NCBI GenBank assembly: GCA_013203805.1
Contig: JABMPH010000196.1
Coordinates: 1-50,055, forward strand
DNA length: 50,055 bases
Source of the DNA: Bacteroidota bacterium
Lineage (GTDB): Bacteria > Bacteroidota > Bacteroidia > Bacteroidales > F082
Reading direction: 5' to 3'
In this document: positions 9,075 to 17,905 of the stretch, piece by piece
How the letters are laid out: each line of letters begins with the position of its first letter
How positions within the stretch are numbered: position 1 is the first letter of the stretch
Position numbers and translations under genes: made by a program
The notes under the pieces: model-generated
What the model was told of the DNA's origin: nothing
Databases searched by the model: none
What the model saw: the letters and a program-made list of their open reading frames with translations, nothing else

Positions 9075-11762
9075 ATGGAAATCAGAAGATTAATATTTAT
9101 TACCATTATCTCATTTTTTGCTTTAGCAATTAGTGCTCAGTCGGTTATTATACCCAAGTCAGATATTATTGAATCACGAAACGGCAAATCATACTATGTT
9201 CATACCGTTCAAAAAGGACAAACCGTTTATTCAATTTCCAGAGCTTATGGTGTAACACCCGACGAAATATATTTTGAGAACCCAGGTACCAAACAAGCGA
9301 TTTCAATTAATCAAAGTATTCTTATCCCAACAGTTAACAAAGAAACAGAGTTAAAAGAAGAGGTAGTTATGTCTAATTTCGACTTCTTTTACCATGTTGC
9401 CTCAAATAATGAAACATTTGAACAAATTAGCTCCATTTATTTAATCCCTGAGAAATATATCGTTAAGGCAAACCCAAATCTTCATTCACCTTTTCGCGAA
9501 GGTGAATATGTTAAAGTACCGGTTGAAGATGCATTTGATATTTTGGATGGAAAGGTAACCGCCAACATTCCTAATGTTGTCAATACAAGAACTAGTACTT
9601 ATAAATCACCAATAAAAAAACCAAGTACTACCGCTGTTAAAAGGCAAGTTGCAGAACCTTCTACAAAAAATAGTACGGAAAAGACTAAAGAAAAGCCCAA
9701 ATCACAACCTATAGTAAAGAAGACGGGTAAACCGGATTCTGAGACTGTTAGTTTTGATCCCGAAATACCAGTTATACAAGATTATAGGCATGTGGTTATA
9801 CTTGGTGAAACAACTCAAAGTATAGCTAAGAAGTATGATATTCCGGTGGAGCTTTTAAAAGCAGCAAATCCCGGATTGAGTAATTCAGTGGTTAAAGGTG
9901 ATAGATTACGGATTCCCGACAAAGCTAAAATTGAAAAACCATCACAAACAGAAACCGAAGATAAACCAGAGCCTAAAATACTGGATATTACTACTAAGGA
10001 TGATACAACTAGTGCAAAGCCTACCAAGCAGGAAACAGAGGTAATTAAACACATGGTTAAAAAAAAGGAAACCCTCTATAGTATTGGTCGAGAGTATGGA
10101 CTTACAGTTGCTGAAATTATTGAGGCAAACCCGGGTCTCACAAGCAGCATAAAAATCGGACAAATAATTATTGTTCCAAAAAAAAAAATAAGTAATCCAT
10201 ATATTATTCACAAGGTAACATCCAATACCAAGGTTCGTAAAATTGCTAAGCTGTATCGGATTCATGCGTATGAAATTAAAGAGTTTAACCCTGATTTGGG
10301 AAATAAGTTATACACAAGTCAGGAAATTAAAATCCCGGTTGGAAGCCATGCAATAATTATTCCATCACTTCCCGTTATTACTGAAATTGAACAGGATATT
10401 GAAGACATTACAGATGATGATAACGGCGATATAATTAAAACTGAGGATTGTGATTTTTCACCTGATATGGACAGGGTATTTAAAGTAGCTCTAATGATTC
10501 CTCTTTCGTTGGAAGAAGCAGACAGCTTAAATCATGAACAATTTTTTATGAAGCCTCAACCATTTTTTAAGCCTTTTAGGTTTATTCAATTTTATGAAGG
10601 CGCACTTATTGCATTAGATTCATTAGCAAAACAAGGTGTAAATGTTGAGTTTTTTGTTTATGATGTTGATAAGAATATCACTAAAACAATAAAAGTACTT
10701 CAACAAAAAGAGCTAAGAACAATGGATCTCATAATAGGACCATTTTTCAACAACAGCTTCAATCAGGTGGCTCTGTTTGCCGGTAATTTTAACATTCCTG
10801 TTGTTAACCCACTGTCATATCGCAGCGCAGTTGTAAATGATTATAACACAGTTATCAAAATAATGCCAAGCGGACAATCTCAAATCAGGATGCTTGAAAC
10901 ATTTATCAGTAATTCGTATAATAGTAGTAAGGTATTCCTTATTTCTGAAAATTCATATGAAGACGCCGACATGGTAACTGAAGTTAATAATGGGATTATG
11001 TCGACGATTAATAATCAGGTTAAAATCAGTAACGAAGAACTAATTAATCTTTCATATTCAGTAGCAATACGTGATACTTTATTTGATGGAATAACAACAC
11101 CCCCTTCTTTTATTTTTGAGGGAACAGAAATATACCCCGAGATACTTGAAAACAACATAAGTGACAGTACCGTTATTAATAATTACATAACACGAATAGT
11201 TTATTCAAATGATAGCCTTTACCCATTTTATGAAAAGGCTTCGCCAATTAGAAATAATATAGTTGTGCTTTATGGATCTAAAAAATCTTTTATTCTGGAT
11301 GTTCTAAACCGTTTAAATGAAAGTAGGGATACTTTCGATATAAAACTCATAGGAATGCCTTCTTGGGAGCGCATAAATAATCTGAGTAATGTTAAAATGA
11401 ATAATCTTAAGTTAAATTACTTTTCGTCGAGTTATGTTGATTATGAACTTGATAAAACACAGGATTTCATCTACATGTTCAGAAATAGATTTAATACTGA
11501 ACCTGATACATATGCTTTTTCGGGCTTTGATATAACATATTACTTTATAAGTTCGTTGTTTTATATGGGAAATGATTTTAGTAGATGTCTTGAGTATTTT
11601 CCTATGGAATTGCTTCAGGGAACATATAGTTTTAACAGGGTAGGTAACACCAATAACTTTGAGAACAATTACTGGAACATGCTACAATTAAAGAAAATGT
11701 CGGAAAGTAAAGTTCCTGATTATTTATTGTTTCCTATAAATGATCAGTACGTTGATGATTAG
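9075..11762 (+). CDS. Exported LysM-repeat protein with C-terminal periplasmic-binding-fold domain
   Basis: The 895 residues start with a signal peptide (MEIRRLIFITIISFFALAISAQ). About five LysM-like units follow: near 40-85 (VQKGQTVYSISRAYGVTPDE), a degenerate one near 110-152, then 240-280, 328-370 and a weaker one at 378-420. A low-complexity Thr/Lys/Pro linker separates the second and third units. From about residue 465 (FKVALMIPLSLEEAD) the sequence resembles a type I periplasmic-binding/ANF-receptor fold, with IQFYEGALIALDSLAKQGV and DLIIGPFFNNSFNQVALFAG. It probably binds peptidoglycan in the periplasm; a ligand for the second domain is unknown. The guaA-proximal LysM/PBP gene is, as I recall, a recurrent Bacteroidota arrangement. 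It overlaps the next gene by 8 bp. Confidence 0.88.
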   Translation: MEIRRLIFITIISFFALAISAQSVIIPKSDIIESRNGKSYYVHTVQKGQTVYSISRAYGVTPDEIYFENPGTKQAISINQSILIPTVNKETELKEEVVMSNFDFFYHVASNNETFEQISSIYLIPEKYIVKANPNLHSPFREGEYVKVPVEDAFDILDGKVTANIPNVVNTRTSTYKSPIKKPSTTAVKRQVAEPSTKNSTEKTKEKPKSQPIVKKTGKPDSETVSFDPEIPVIQDYRHVVILGETTQSIAKKYDIPVELLKAANPGLSNSVVKGDRLRIPDKAKIEKPSQTETEDKPEPKILDITTKDDTTSAKPTKQETEVIKHMVKKKETLYSIGREYGLTVAEIIEANPGLTSSIKIGQIIIVPKKKISNPYIIHKVTSNTKVRKIAKLYRIHAYEIKEFNPDLGNKLYTSQEIKIPVGSHAIIIPSLPVITEIEQDIEDITDDDNGDIIKTEDCDFSPDMDRVFKVALMIPLSLEEADSLNHEQFFMKPQPFFKPFRFIQFYEGALIALDSLAKQGVNVEFFVYDVDKNITKTIKVLQQKELRTMDLIIGPFFNNSFNQVALFAGNFNIPVVNPLSYRSAVVNDYNTVIKIMPSGQSQIRMLETFISNSYNSSKVFLISENSYEDADMVTEVNNGIMSTINNQVKISNEELINLSYSVAIRDTLFDGITTPPSFIFEGTEIYPEILENNISDSTVINNYITRIVYSNDSLYPFYEKASPIRNNIVVLYGSKKSFILDVLNRLNESRDTFDIKLIGMPSWERINNLSNVKMNNLKLNYFSSSYVDYELDKTQDFIYMFRNRFNTEPDTYAFSGFDITYYFISSLFYMGNDFSRCLEYFPMELLQGTYSFNRVGNTNNFENNYWNMLQLKKMSESKVPDYLLFPINDQYVDD

Positions 11763-12402
11763 GCCATTAAATATATTTCTTTTTTTTACTGCCGTTATAT
11801 TATTTTTTACAAGTTGTATGGATACTCGTAAAAAATATTGGGATAATGGTAACATCCAGTCTGAATTAGAATATAAAAACAACAAGCTAAACGGTAAAGC
11901 CATTTGGTATTATGAAAATGGGAATAAGGAGCAGGAGGTTAATTATATTAACAACACTCTTGAAGGAGCTCAAATTCGCTGGTATCAAAATGGAAATTTT
12001 GAATCAAAGGCGTACTATAAAAACGGAAATCTTGAAGGTTTGGCAACAATGTACGATGAGTATGGAAACTTGTTGTCGGAAGAGAATTATAAAAATGACA
12101 CTTTAGACGGATCATATACTCTTAAGTATCCATCGGGGGGAATACGAATTAGTGGGTTTTATGTTGGGGGTTACTTTTCAGGACAATGGCTATATTACAA
12201 TTTAAGCGGAGAAATTATTGGAACAGGTAATTATACAATGGGAAGTGGAATTCAAAAGGCCTGGCACCCAAATGGTAGTTTGATGCGAGAAATTACCTAT
12301 GTTAATAACTTAAAACATGGTACAGAAAAATGGTATAATGCTGAAGGTGTACTTGAGAAAGTGCTCTATTACAAAGAGGGTGTGCTTTCAGATAATAAGT
12401 AG
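11755..12402 (+). CDS. MORN-repeat-variant lipoprotein (YwqK-like)
   Basis: I place the start at the ATG at 11755, which overlaps the stop of the LysM gene (ATGATTAG). From there the protein begins with a lipoprotein signal, MIRPLNIFLFFTAVILFFTSC, with the lipidated Cys at residue 21; an in-frame ATG 15 bp upstream adds only MISTL. The 215-residue mature part is a run of about 8 units of the form YYxNGNxExxxxYKNgxLeG, the MORN_2 pattern of beta hairpins. Such proteins are often labelled 'antitoxin YwqK', but no toxin gene is adjacent. It is probably an envelope lipoprotein, co-transcribed with the LysM protein and perhaps the kinase 43 bp downstream. Confidence 0.85.
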   Translation: MIRPLNIFLFFTAVILFFTSCMDTRKKYWDNGNIQSELEYKNNKLNGKAIWYYENGNKEQEVNYINNTLEGAQIRWYQNGNFESKAYYKNGNLEGLATMYDEYGNLLSEENYKNDTLDGSYTLKYPSGGIRISGFYVGGYFSGQWLYYNLSGEIIGTGNYTMGSGIQKAWHPNGSLMREITYVNNLKHGTEKWYNAEGVLEKVLYYKEGVLSDNK

Positions 12403-12445
12403 TGAACCATCCTTAGTATCTGCTCATTAGAATATTATCTGGTTT

Positions 12446-15097
12446 ATGACAAAACAAAGATTTCTTTTTCTATACGAAGATCCATCTCTTACGGAAAAAA
12501 TTATTGACAAGTTGGTTGATGAGAGAGTAAACTTTAGATGTAACCTCGTTAACAATCAAAATGAATTTTTGTTAAAGCTATCCGAATTTAATCCAAATAT
12601 AATTTTTGTTGAATACCCTTTTGCCACATGGGTTGTTAACGAGGCCATAAACGTGGGTTTAAACAATGATTCGAAAATACCTATAATTGTTTTTTCCAAA
12701 AGTGTTAGTTTCGAGAAAGCAATGTTGAATATTAGTGAAAAGGTAACAGATTATATTAATTTTAATAGTATCTCCAGACTTGGTCATGCGGTTAAAAATA
12801 TTCTGGAATTAAATCGGCTAAGAGATACAGTAATATTGAACAAAAGTATACTCGAAAATAATTTACAATCATATTCTACATTAATTGAGCAGGCGTCAGA
12901 TGCTATATTCAAAGGTAATTATGCGGGTGATTTTTCTGAGGTTAACAATGCTGCATGCATATTAACAGGATATACGCGGGAAGAATTGCTTAGCATGAAT
13001 ATGAGTGATATTTTCTCGAAGGAAGAATTACAATCAAAGCCTTTGCAATACAATAGGGTTGATAATGGAGAATCGGTAATAAATGAACGTAATATAGTTT
13101 CGAAAACTGGTAGGACTATTCCGATTGAGATGAATTCGAAACTAATTGATGCCAACTCGTATTTTTGTATTATTCGGGATCTGACAGAAAAACACAAAAT
13201 TGAAAAGCAAATTGAAACTCGCGAAGAGAGAATTAGCAATATAATAGAACATTCGTCAAATCTTTTTTACTCGCACAATATCGATGGCAAGTTCACATAC
13301 GTCAGTCCTAAAACGGAGGAGTTTTTTGATTGTGATCCTGATTATTTTATTAATATGCGATCTTCATTATATACTGATAATCCAATAAATGAGCAAGGAA
13401 GATTAAGTACTCAAAGAGCAATTGAAACAGGAGAATCTCAGCCTCCGTTTAAACTTGAGCTAATTGGAAAAATTGGTCGCAAAATCTGGGTTGAAGCAAA
13501 CGAAACTCCCATAAAAGTTGATGGAAAAGTAACAAGCATTGTGGGTGCTCTTGTAGATATTACAGAATCAAAAAAAATATCAGATAGTTTAATTACCAGC
13601 GAAAAGAAATTTAGAACCCTTTTTTCAGAAGCACCTGATCCTATTTTTGTAATTGATGAAAATGGAATGATAATCGATTGCAATAGTGCATTTTGTTTAT
13701 TAATCGAGGGTGAGCAGGATGAAATTATTAATACCCATGTAACTGAGTATCTGCCGGAGGAAGAGCTAAATAAATTTAAGGAAAATTTTCCTGTTCTTAA
13801 AGAAGTAGGAAAGTTTGAAATAGAGTTATACTTAAAAACATTAAAGAACCGTTTATTATTAGTTAGGAGAAGCATTTCAGCGTTATATGATGATGATGGA
13901 CGGTTTATTGGTGCGATTTCTCATACGCACGATATTACTGAACAAACCAAAATTCAAAATAAAATCAAAATAAGGGAAGAACAACTATCAACTGTATTAA
14001 ACGCAAGTCCCGATATCATTTGTTTTAAGGATGGCCATGGCAGATGGCTTATGGCAAACAAAGCGATGATAGAACTTTTTCAGATCGAAAAACATGATTA
14101 TTTTGAGAAAAAAAATTATGAGATTGCAAAACAAAGTGAAATATACAATAACTACTTTTTAAATTGTAACGAAACAGATGAAATTGCTTGGGAGAAAAAA
14201 AACACAACCATTATAGAAGAGCAAATACTAACAATGGATGGGGCAGTAAAAACCATTGAAGTTATTAAGGTTCCGGTATATCATCCCAATGGTAGTAGAG
14301 AAGCATTGGTTGTATTGGGAAGGGATATCACAAAACGCCGACAATTGGAAACCCAGTTACAACATGCACAAAAAATGGAGGCCATTGGGCTAATGGCTAG
14401 CGGTATTGCACATAATTTTAATAACATTCTGCAGTCAATAGTAGCTTATATCGATTTTGCAAAAGATGGCCTAGACCATACTACCCAACGGTGGGAAGAT
14501 ATTGAACAAATTAAGAAGCATGTAAAACGTGCAACTTTATTAACAAAGAGTCTCTTGGCTGTTGGTAAAGAACAGTTTATGAATAAAAGAGAAATTGATA
14601 TTAACGATATCATTCTTCCAATTGTTGAAGCAACAAACCGAAATAATAGAAATGACATTTTTGTTGAGTTTGTGCCACAAAAAAGTTTGCCAAGTATTGT
14701 TGCCGATGGTGGGCAAGTAGATCAGGTAATAATGAATTTATTTATTAATGCAAGAGATGCCATGCCCAATGGTGGTATCATTAAAGTTGTTACCAGCAGT
14801 GTTTCAATCAGTGAAGAATTCTGTTTATCAAATACCTGGGCAAAACCTGGAAGCTATGTACAAATTGGTGTTTCCGACAATGGACATGGGATGGATTCAG
14901 ATACTAAACGGCGTATTTTTGAACCATATTTTACAACTAAAGGACTTGATAAAGGAATCGGCCTTGGCTTGTCGACTGCGTTTGGAATAATATCGCAGCA
15001 TAAAGGACTTATAAATGTGATTAGTAAGGAAAACATGGGAACTACTTTTAACATTTACTTACCCTATCTCAATAATTTAGAGAGTTTAATTAAGTAG
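12446..15097 (+). CDS. Soluble multi-PAS sensor histidine kinase with degenerate N-terminal receiver
   Basis: The 883-residue protein has no membrane segments. Residues 1-125 look like a receiver fold, but the phosphoacceptor Asp is Glu56 (IIFVEYPF) and the conserved Lys is Asn (VTDYINFNS), so it is probably not phosphorylated. Four PAS domains follow at about 142-258, 261-377, 387-507 and 513-633. The kinase core has His656 in GIAHNFNN, the N box NLFINARDAMPNGG, VSDNGHGMD and GIGLGLSTAFG. This PAS-linked 'KMEAIGxMASGIAHNFNN' HisKA type usually works with a separate receiver. One lies 93 bp downstream and is the likely partner. No PAS cofactor can be assigned from the sequence alone. Confidence 0.92.
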   Translation: MTKQRFLFLYEDPSLTEKIIDKLVDERVNFRCNLVNNQNEFLLKLSEFNPNIIFVEYPFATWVVNEAINVGLNNDSKIPIIVFSKSVSFEKAMLNISEKVTDYINFNSISRLGHAVKNILELNRLRDTVILNKSILENNLQSYSTLIEQASDAIFKGNYAGDFSEVNNAACILTGYTREELLSMNMSDIFSKEELQSKPLQYNRVDNGESVINERNIVSKTGRTIPIEMNSKLIDANSYFCIIRDLTEKHKIEKQIETREERISNIIEHSSNLFYSHNIDGKFTYVSPKTEEFFDCDPDYFINMRSSLYTDNPINEQGRLSTQRAIETGESQPPFKLELIGKIGRKIWVEANETPIKVDGKVTSIVGALVDITESKKISDSLITSEKKFRTLFSEAPDPIFVIDENGMIIDCNSAFCLLIEGEQDEIINTHVTEYLPEEELNKFKENFPVLKEVGKFEIELYLKTLKNRLLLVRRSISALYDDDGRFIGAISHTHDITEQTKIQNKIKIREEQLSTVLNASPDIICFKDGHGRWLMANKAMIELFQIEKHDYFEKKNYEIAKQSEIYNNYFLNCNETDEIAWEKKNTTIIEEQILTMDGAVKTIEVIKVPVYHPNGSREALVVLGRDITKRRQLETQLQHAQKMEAIGLMASGIAHNFNNILQSIVAYIDFAKDGLDHTTQRWEDIEQIKKHVKRATLLTKSLLAVGKEQFMNKREIDINDIILPIVEATNRNNRNDIFVEFVPQKSLPSIVADGGQVDQVIMNLFINARDAMPNGGIIKVVTSSVSISEEFCLSNTWAKPGSYVQIGVSDNGHGMDSDTKRRIFEPYFTTKGLDKGIGLGLSTAFGIISQHKGLINVISKENMGTTFNIYLPYLNNLESLIK

Positions 15098-15190
15098 GTA
15101 TTAAAAATACTAATACTGTTGTCATAAATATTTTCCTATATTTATCGCTGGAAAAATTGATCGTATTCAAACAAAATTAAGCAAATTGGA

Positions 15191-15559
15191 ATGGGTAAAA
15201 TATTGGTTGTAGATGATGAGGAAAATATACGAAATGTATTTAGAAGAGCTTTGGAAAAGGTTAATCATGAAGTAATTGTTGCCGAAAACGGAAGTGTTGG
15301 CGAGCAGCAATATTTGTATCATAAACCAGATGTAGTAATACTTGATATACTAATGCCAACCCAGGAAGGGATTGAAACTATATTGAATCTTAAGGCATAT
15401 AATAGTAGTGTGAAGATTATTGCAATATCGGGAGGTGGATTGGGTAGTGCCTACAATTATCTAGATAATGCACTTAAACTTGGAGCTAAATTTGCACTCG
15501 AAAAACCGGTAAATATTACTGAACTAATTAATAAGGTTGAAATACTATTAAAAAATTAG
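15191..15559 (+). CDS. Single-domain response regulator (CheY-like receiver)
   Basis: The 122 residues are one receiver domain with no output domain. Acidic pocket Asp8/Asp9 is in LVVDDEENI, phosphoacceptor Asp52 in VVILDILMP, the switch Ser in IIAISGGG and the Lys in ALEKPVN. It follows the 4-PAS histidine kinase on the same strand after 93 bp. It is the obvious phosphorylation target of that kinase, which has no functional receiver of its own. Without an output domain it must act by protein contact or in a phosphorelay. The PlsC-type acyltransferase gene starts 39 bp later. Confidence 0.95.
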   Translation: MGKILVVDDEENIRNVFRRALEKVNHEVIVAENGSVGEQQYLYHKPDVVILDILMPTQEGIETILNLKAYNSSVKIIAISGGGLGSAYNYLDNALKLGAKFALEKPVNITELINKVEILLKN

Positions 15560-15598
15560 TTAGATATCAAATGCTTTGTAAATTATAATTAAAAATCT

Positions 15599-16141
15599 AT
15601 GAGAATAATTGCTAAATTTATATATTTTATATTTGGATGGAAAGCTTTGGGAAGTGTACCTGATAATATAACCAAGGCTATATTCTTGGTAGCGCCACAC
15701 ACAAGTAATCTTGATTTCTACATAGGTAGATTTTATTGTTGGATTAATAAAATACCAGTTAAAGTACTTATAAAAAAGGAAGCATTTAATGGCCCATTGG
15801 GTAGTTTATTGGAAAAAGTGGGCGGAATTCCCATAGATAGAGGAAGAGCCACAAGCAAAGTTCTACAAATTGTGGAATTGTTTAAAAAAAACGATCCAAT
15901 GTTTCTAACCATTGCTCCCGAAGGAACAAGAAAACTTACTAAAAAATGGAAGATGGGTTTTTATCATATAGCTGTTGAGGCAAATATTCCAATCTTACTT
16001 TCCTACATTGATTATGAAAAGAAAATTGCAGGCGTGGGACCTCCATTTTACCCAACAGGCGATGTGGAGAAAGATTTTAAAGAAATTGAAGACTTTTATC
16101 GTGGTATAAAAGCAAGACACCCCGAACAGTTTAATTTGTAA
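15599..16141 (+). CDS. PlsC-family acyltransferase (1-acylglycerol-3-phosphate acyltransferase-like)
   Basis: This 180-residue protein carries the acyltransferase block I H-X4-D (His34 and Asp39 in APHTSNLDF), block II-like GPLGSLLEKVGGIPIDRG, and block III EGTR (108-111, in APEGTRK). A late proline block is present around IPILLSYIDY. These are the catalytic and glycerol-phosphate-binding motifs of PlsC-type enzymes. It is short and has no strong N-terminal membrane helix, only a hydrophobic MRIIAKFIYFIFGWKAL, so it is probably a peripheral inner-membrane enzyme. The acceptor might be lysophosphatidate or another lysolipid. It follows the receiver gene by 39 bp and may be co-transcribed, without an obvious functional link. 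Confidence 0.88.
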   Translation: MRIIAKFIYFIFGWKALGSVPDNITKAIFLVAPHTSNLDFYIGRFYCWINKIPVKVLIKKEAFNGPLGSLLEKVGGIPIDRGRATSKVLQIVELFKKNDPMFLTIAPEGTRKLTKKWKMGFYHIAVEANIPILLSYIDYEKKIAGVGPPFYPTGDVEKDFKEIEDFYRGIKARHPEQFNL

Positions 16142-16333
16142 TAATTCGACATTTTAAATCAGATTTCAATATAAGAATCAAGGGTCTTTTAATAGGTAAA
16201 AGACAAAATTGAGATGATTAACAATTTAATAACATATTGCTTGTATACCTTCTATCAATAGATGATGCAGCATAACAGGGAATTGATAATCGATGATGAA
16301 TTGTTTTTTCATTTTGAAATTCTTATTTTTTGG

Positions 16334-16341
16334 TATCTTTG
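16334..16341 (+). promoter_or_regulatory. Candidate TAnnTTTG promoter box upstream of the PEGA-domain gene
   Basis: TATCTTTG lies 41 bp before the ATG at 16383. A TTTG at 16313-16316 is only 17 bp upstream, shorter than the usual 19-21, so it is a candidate only. The gap upstream (16142-16333) also contains the hairpin GTCTTTT/AAAAGAC at 16184-16204 without a U-tract. Confidence 0.35.
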
Positions 16342-16382
16342 TTCTGCAAATCTAAAATCAATAAACTAAATCGAATTGTAAA

Positions 16383-17066
16383 ATGAAAAGAAATTACTCC
16401 TTACTAAGTCTTGTTTTGGTTTTCATAATTAGTACTATATTCTCTATTGATGCCTTTGCTGGCAAGAAGAAAGTTCAACTAAGTGCTTCTGAAAACGATG
16501 CTGAAATTTACATTGACGGAAAACTAATGGGTAAAGGTCAGGCTGATGTACTAATACTTAGTAATAGCTGTGTTACTGTAAAAATTGAAAAAGTTGGATT
16601 TCTTGATGAAACAATTTCCTTCTGCAATAAAAAAGGCAGTGCCACTCCTCCAAAAACTTATTATGTTGAGATGACACGAGATGATGCATATGATGCGTCT
16701 ATTCAGACAGATATTGCCAATATTGATATAGAACTGAAAACAACAAATAGTGAAGAAGATGCCTGGAAACTTATAAGTATGATAATTACTTCGTATTTTG
16801 ACGTTATTGAGGTTACAGATAGAGAAACTGGATATTTGAGAACTTCATGGGTAATCCAAACTTTTAAGCAAAATACAATCCGTACAAGAATTATTGTAAA
16901 ACTTGGCGACACCGATCCTTTAACATATAAAGTTAAATTGGTAAGCGAAGAGTCAAGAAACCCTGGAACAAGTGTAAAAAGTGACGAACTTTATCGTGAA
17001 TGGGACAGGGTACTTAGAAAATATGGAAATATTTTTGACGAGCTCCAGTCGCGCTTAAGTAAATAA
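16383..17066 (+). CDS. Exported PEGA-domain protein, function unknown
   Basis: The 227 residues start with a signal peptide (MKRNYSLLSLVLVFIISTIFSIDAFAG). Residues 30-95 match the PEGA pattern: VQLSASENDAEIYIDGKLMG, then VKIEKVGFLDETISF, a small beta-sandwich domain common in surface and secreted proteins. Two Cys (SNSCVTV and SFCNKKG) could form a disulfide within it. Residues 105-225 are an alpha+beta domain that I do not recognise, containing EEDAWKLISMIITSYFDVIEV and GYLRTSWVIQTFKQNTIRTR. It probably resides in the periplasm or at the envelope. It is monocistronic: promoter candidate upstream, strong terminator directly downstream. Confidence 0.75.
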   Translation: MKRNYSLLSLVLVFIISTIFSIDAFAGKKKVQLSASENDAEIYIDGKLMGKGQADVLILSNSCVTVKIEKVGFLDETISFCNKKGSATPPKTYYVEMTRDDAYDASIQTDIANIDIELKTTNSEEDAWKLISMIITSYFDVIEVTDRETGYLRTSWVIQTFKQNTIRTRIIVKLGDTDPLTYKVKLVSEESRNPGTSVKSDELYREWDRVLRKYGNIFDELQSRLSK

Positions 17067-17083
17067 TATTATACACAAATGTA

Positions 17084-17118
17084 AAGGCGTTATCTTAAAA
17101 TAGGTGACGCTTTTTTTA
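17084..17118 (+). terminator. Intrinsic terminator after the PEGA gene, overlapping the convergent rhomboid stop codon
   Basis: GCGTTATCT (17087-17095) pairs with AGGTGACGC (17102-17110), nine pairs including two G-U wobbles, with loop TAAAAT. Seven T residues follow at 17111-17117. The last two of these Ts are part of the rhomboid gene's TAA on the other strand (17116-17118). Confidence 0.85.
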
Positions 17119-17766
17119 TTGTTTTATCTTCCAGTATTCGTTTTCCGTATCATCCGTAATTTCTTCTTCAAGTTCCCAGGTATATTGTTTTCGTTTAGGT
17201 CCTGAATTACGGTAATACAATGCCATTAATAAGCCGGCAACTGCACCCCCAAGGTGGCCTTCCCAGCTAACATTTTTTTCTTTGGGATAAAAATCGGGAA
17301 ATACTCCCCAAATCAAACTTCCATACAAAAATATTACTATAAGAGCAAGAGCAGCTAATCGAGAGTCTTTTCTTATCATGCCACTTACAAATAAAAAGCT
17401 TGATAGTCCGTATATAATTCCGCTTGCTCCGATATGCCATGATGGCCGACCACCAAACCAAACCCAAATCCCGGAAAGGAACCATATCCCTAAAAAAACT
17501 CTTAATGAAATGCTACGATAAAAATAAAATAGAGCTGTTGCCAGTATTAAAAATGGCGCTGTATTTGCAATTAGATGATCCCAGCTTCCATGAACAAATG
17601 GCATTAATACTATGCCTTTAATTCCCTTTATATCAAGAGGATAATTACCAAGAGTTACAAAATTTGTGTTAAATCCAAACTCAATAAGCTTAATAGCCCA
17701 CATAATAACCAATAGGCTAACAGGTATTAAAAGGGAGTATAAAAATTTCTTTTTTTCTTCTTTCAT
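17116..17766 (-). CDS. Rhomboid family intramembrane serine protease
   Basis: From the ATG at 17764-17766 the protein has 216 residues with about six hydrophobic segments. The catalytic Ser115 is in HIGASGIIYG (GxSG motif) and the partner His171 is in WEGHLGGAVAG. His64 and Asn68 in the HLIAN segment are the conserved oxyanion-side residues of TM2. It cleaves single-pass membrane proteins inside the bilayer; the substrate is unknown. The frame extends 31 codons further up (to 17859), but that stretch is basic, non-conserved-looking and lies over the opposite-strand promoter box, so I prefer the MKEEKKKF start. The acidic C-terminal tail (ELEEEITDDTENE) is cytoplasmic. Confidence 0.92.
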   Translation of the reverse strand: MKEEKKKFLYSLLIPVSLLVIMWAIKLIEFGFNTNFVTLGNYPLDIKGIKGIVLMPFVHGSWDHLIANTAPFLILATALFYFYRSISLRVFLGIWFLSGIWVWFGGRPSWHIGASGIIYGLSSFLFVSGMIRKDSRLAALALIVIFLYGSLIWGVFPDFYPKEKNVSWEGHLGGAVAGLLMALYYRNSGPKRKQYTWELEEEITDDTENEYWKIKQ

Positions 17767-17863
17767 AATTATGAAATTTGCCGATAACCGACCAATAAAC
17801 AAACTCTTCTTCAAATAACGTGCCTGTATTTGATTTTTATATAAAATGAATAGTATCAAATGC

Positions 17864-17871
17864 TACCTTTG
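17864..17871 (+). promoter_or_regulatory. TAnnTTTG box upstream of the GTG-started lipoprotein gene
   Basis: TACCTTTG lies 34 bp before the GTG at 17906, a usual position for a Bacteroidota -7 box. The nearest upstream TTTG (17829-17832) is 31 bp away, too far for a normal -33 element. Confidence 0.4.
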
Positions 17872-17905
17872 CGTAAAATAATATTTCTAATTTAAACTCC
17901 ATTAA

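Noticed and set aside
11755-12402. Antitoxin of a toxin-antitoxin pair (common database label for YwqK-like MORN proteins)
   Set aside because: The product has a lipoprotein signal and there is no small toxin gene adjacent; the label has no support here.
16184-16204. Intrinsic terminator after the PlsC-type gene (GTCTTTT/AAAAGAC hairpin)
   Set aside because: The stem is A/T-rich and no U-tract follows on either strand; kept only as a note.
17767-17859. N-terminal 31-codon extension of the rhomboid protease
   Set aside because: It is basic, has no membrane or signal character, and starts next to the opposite-strand promoter box; the MKEEKKKF start gives a normal rhomboid.
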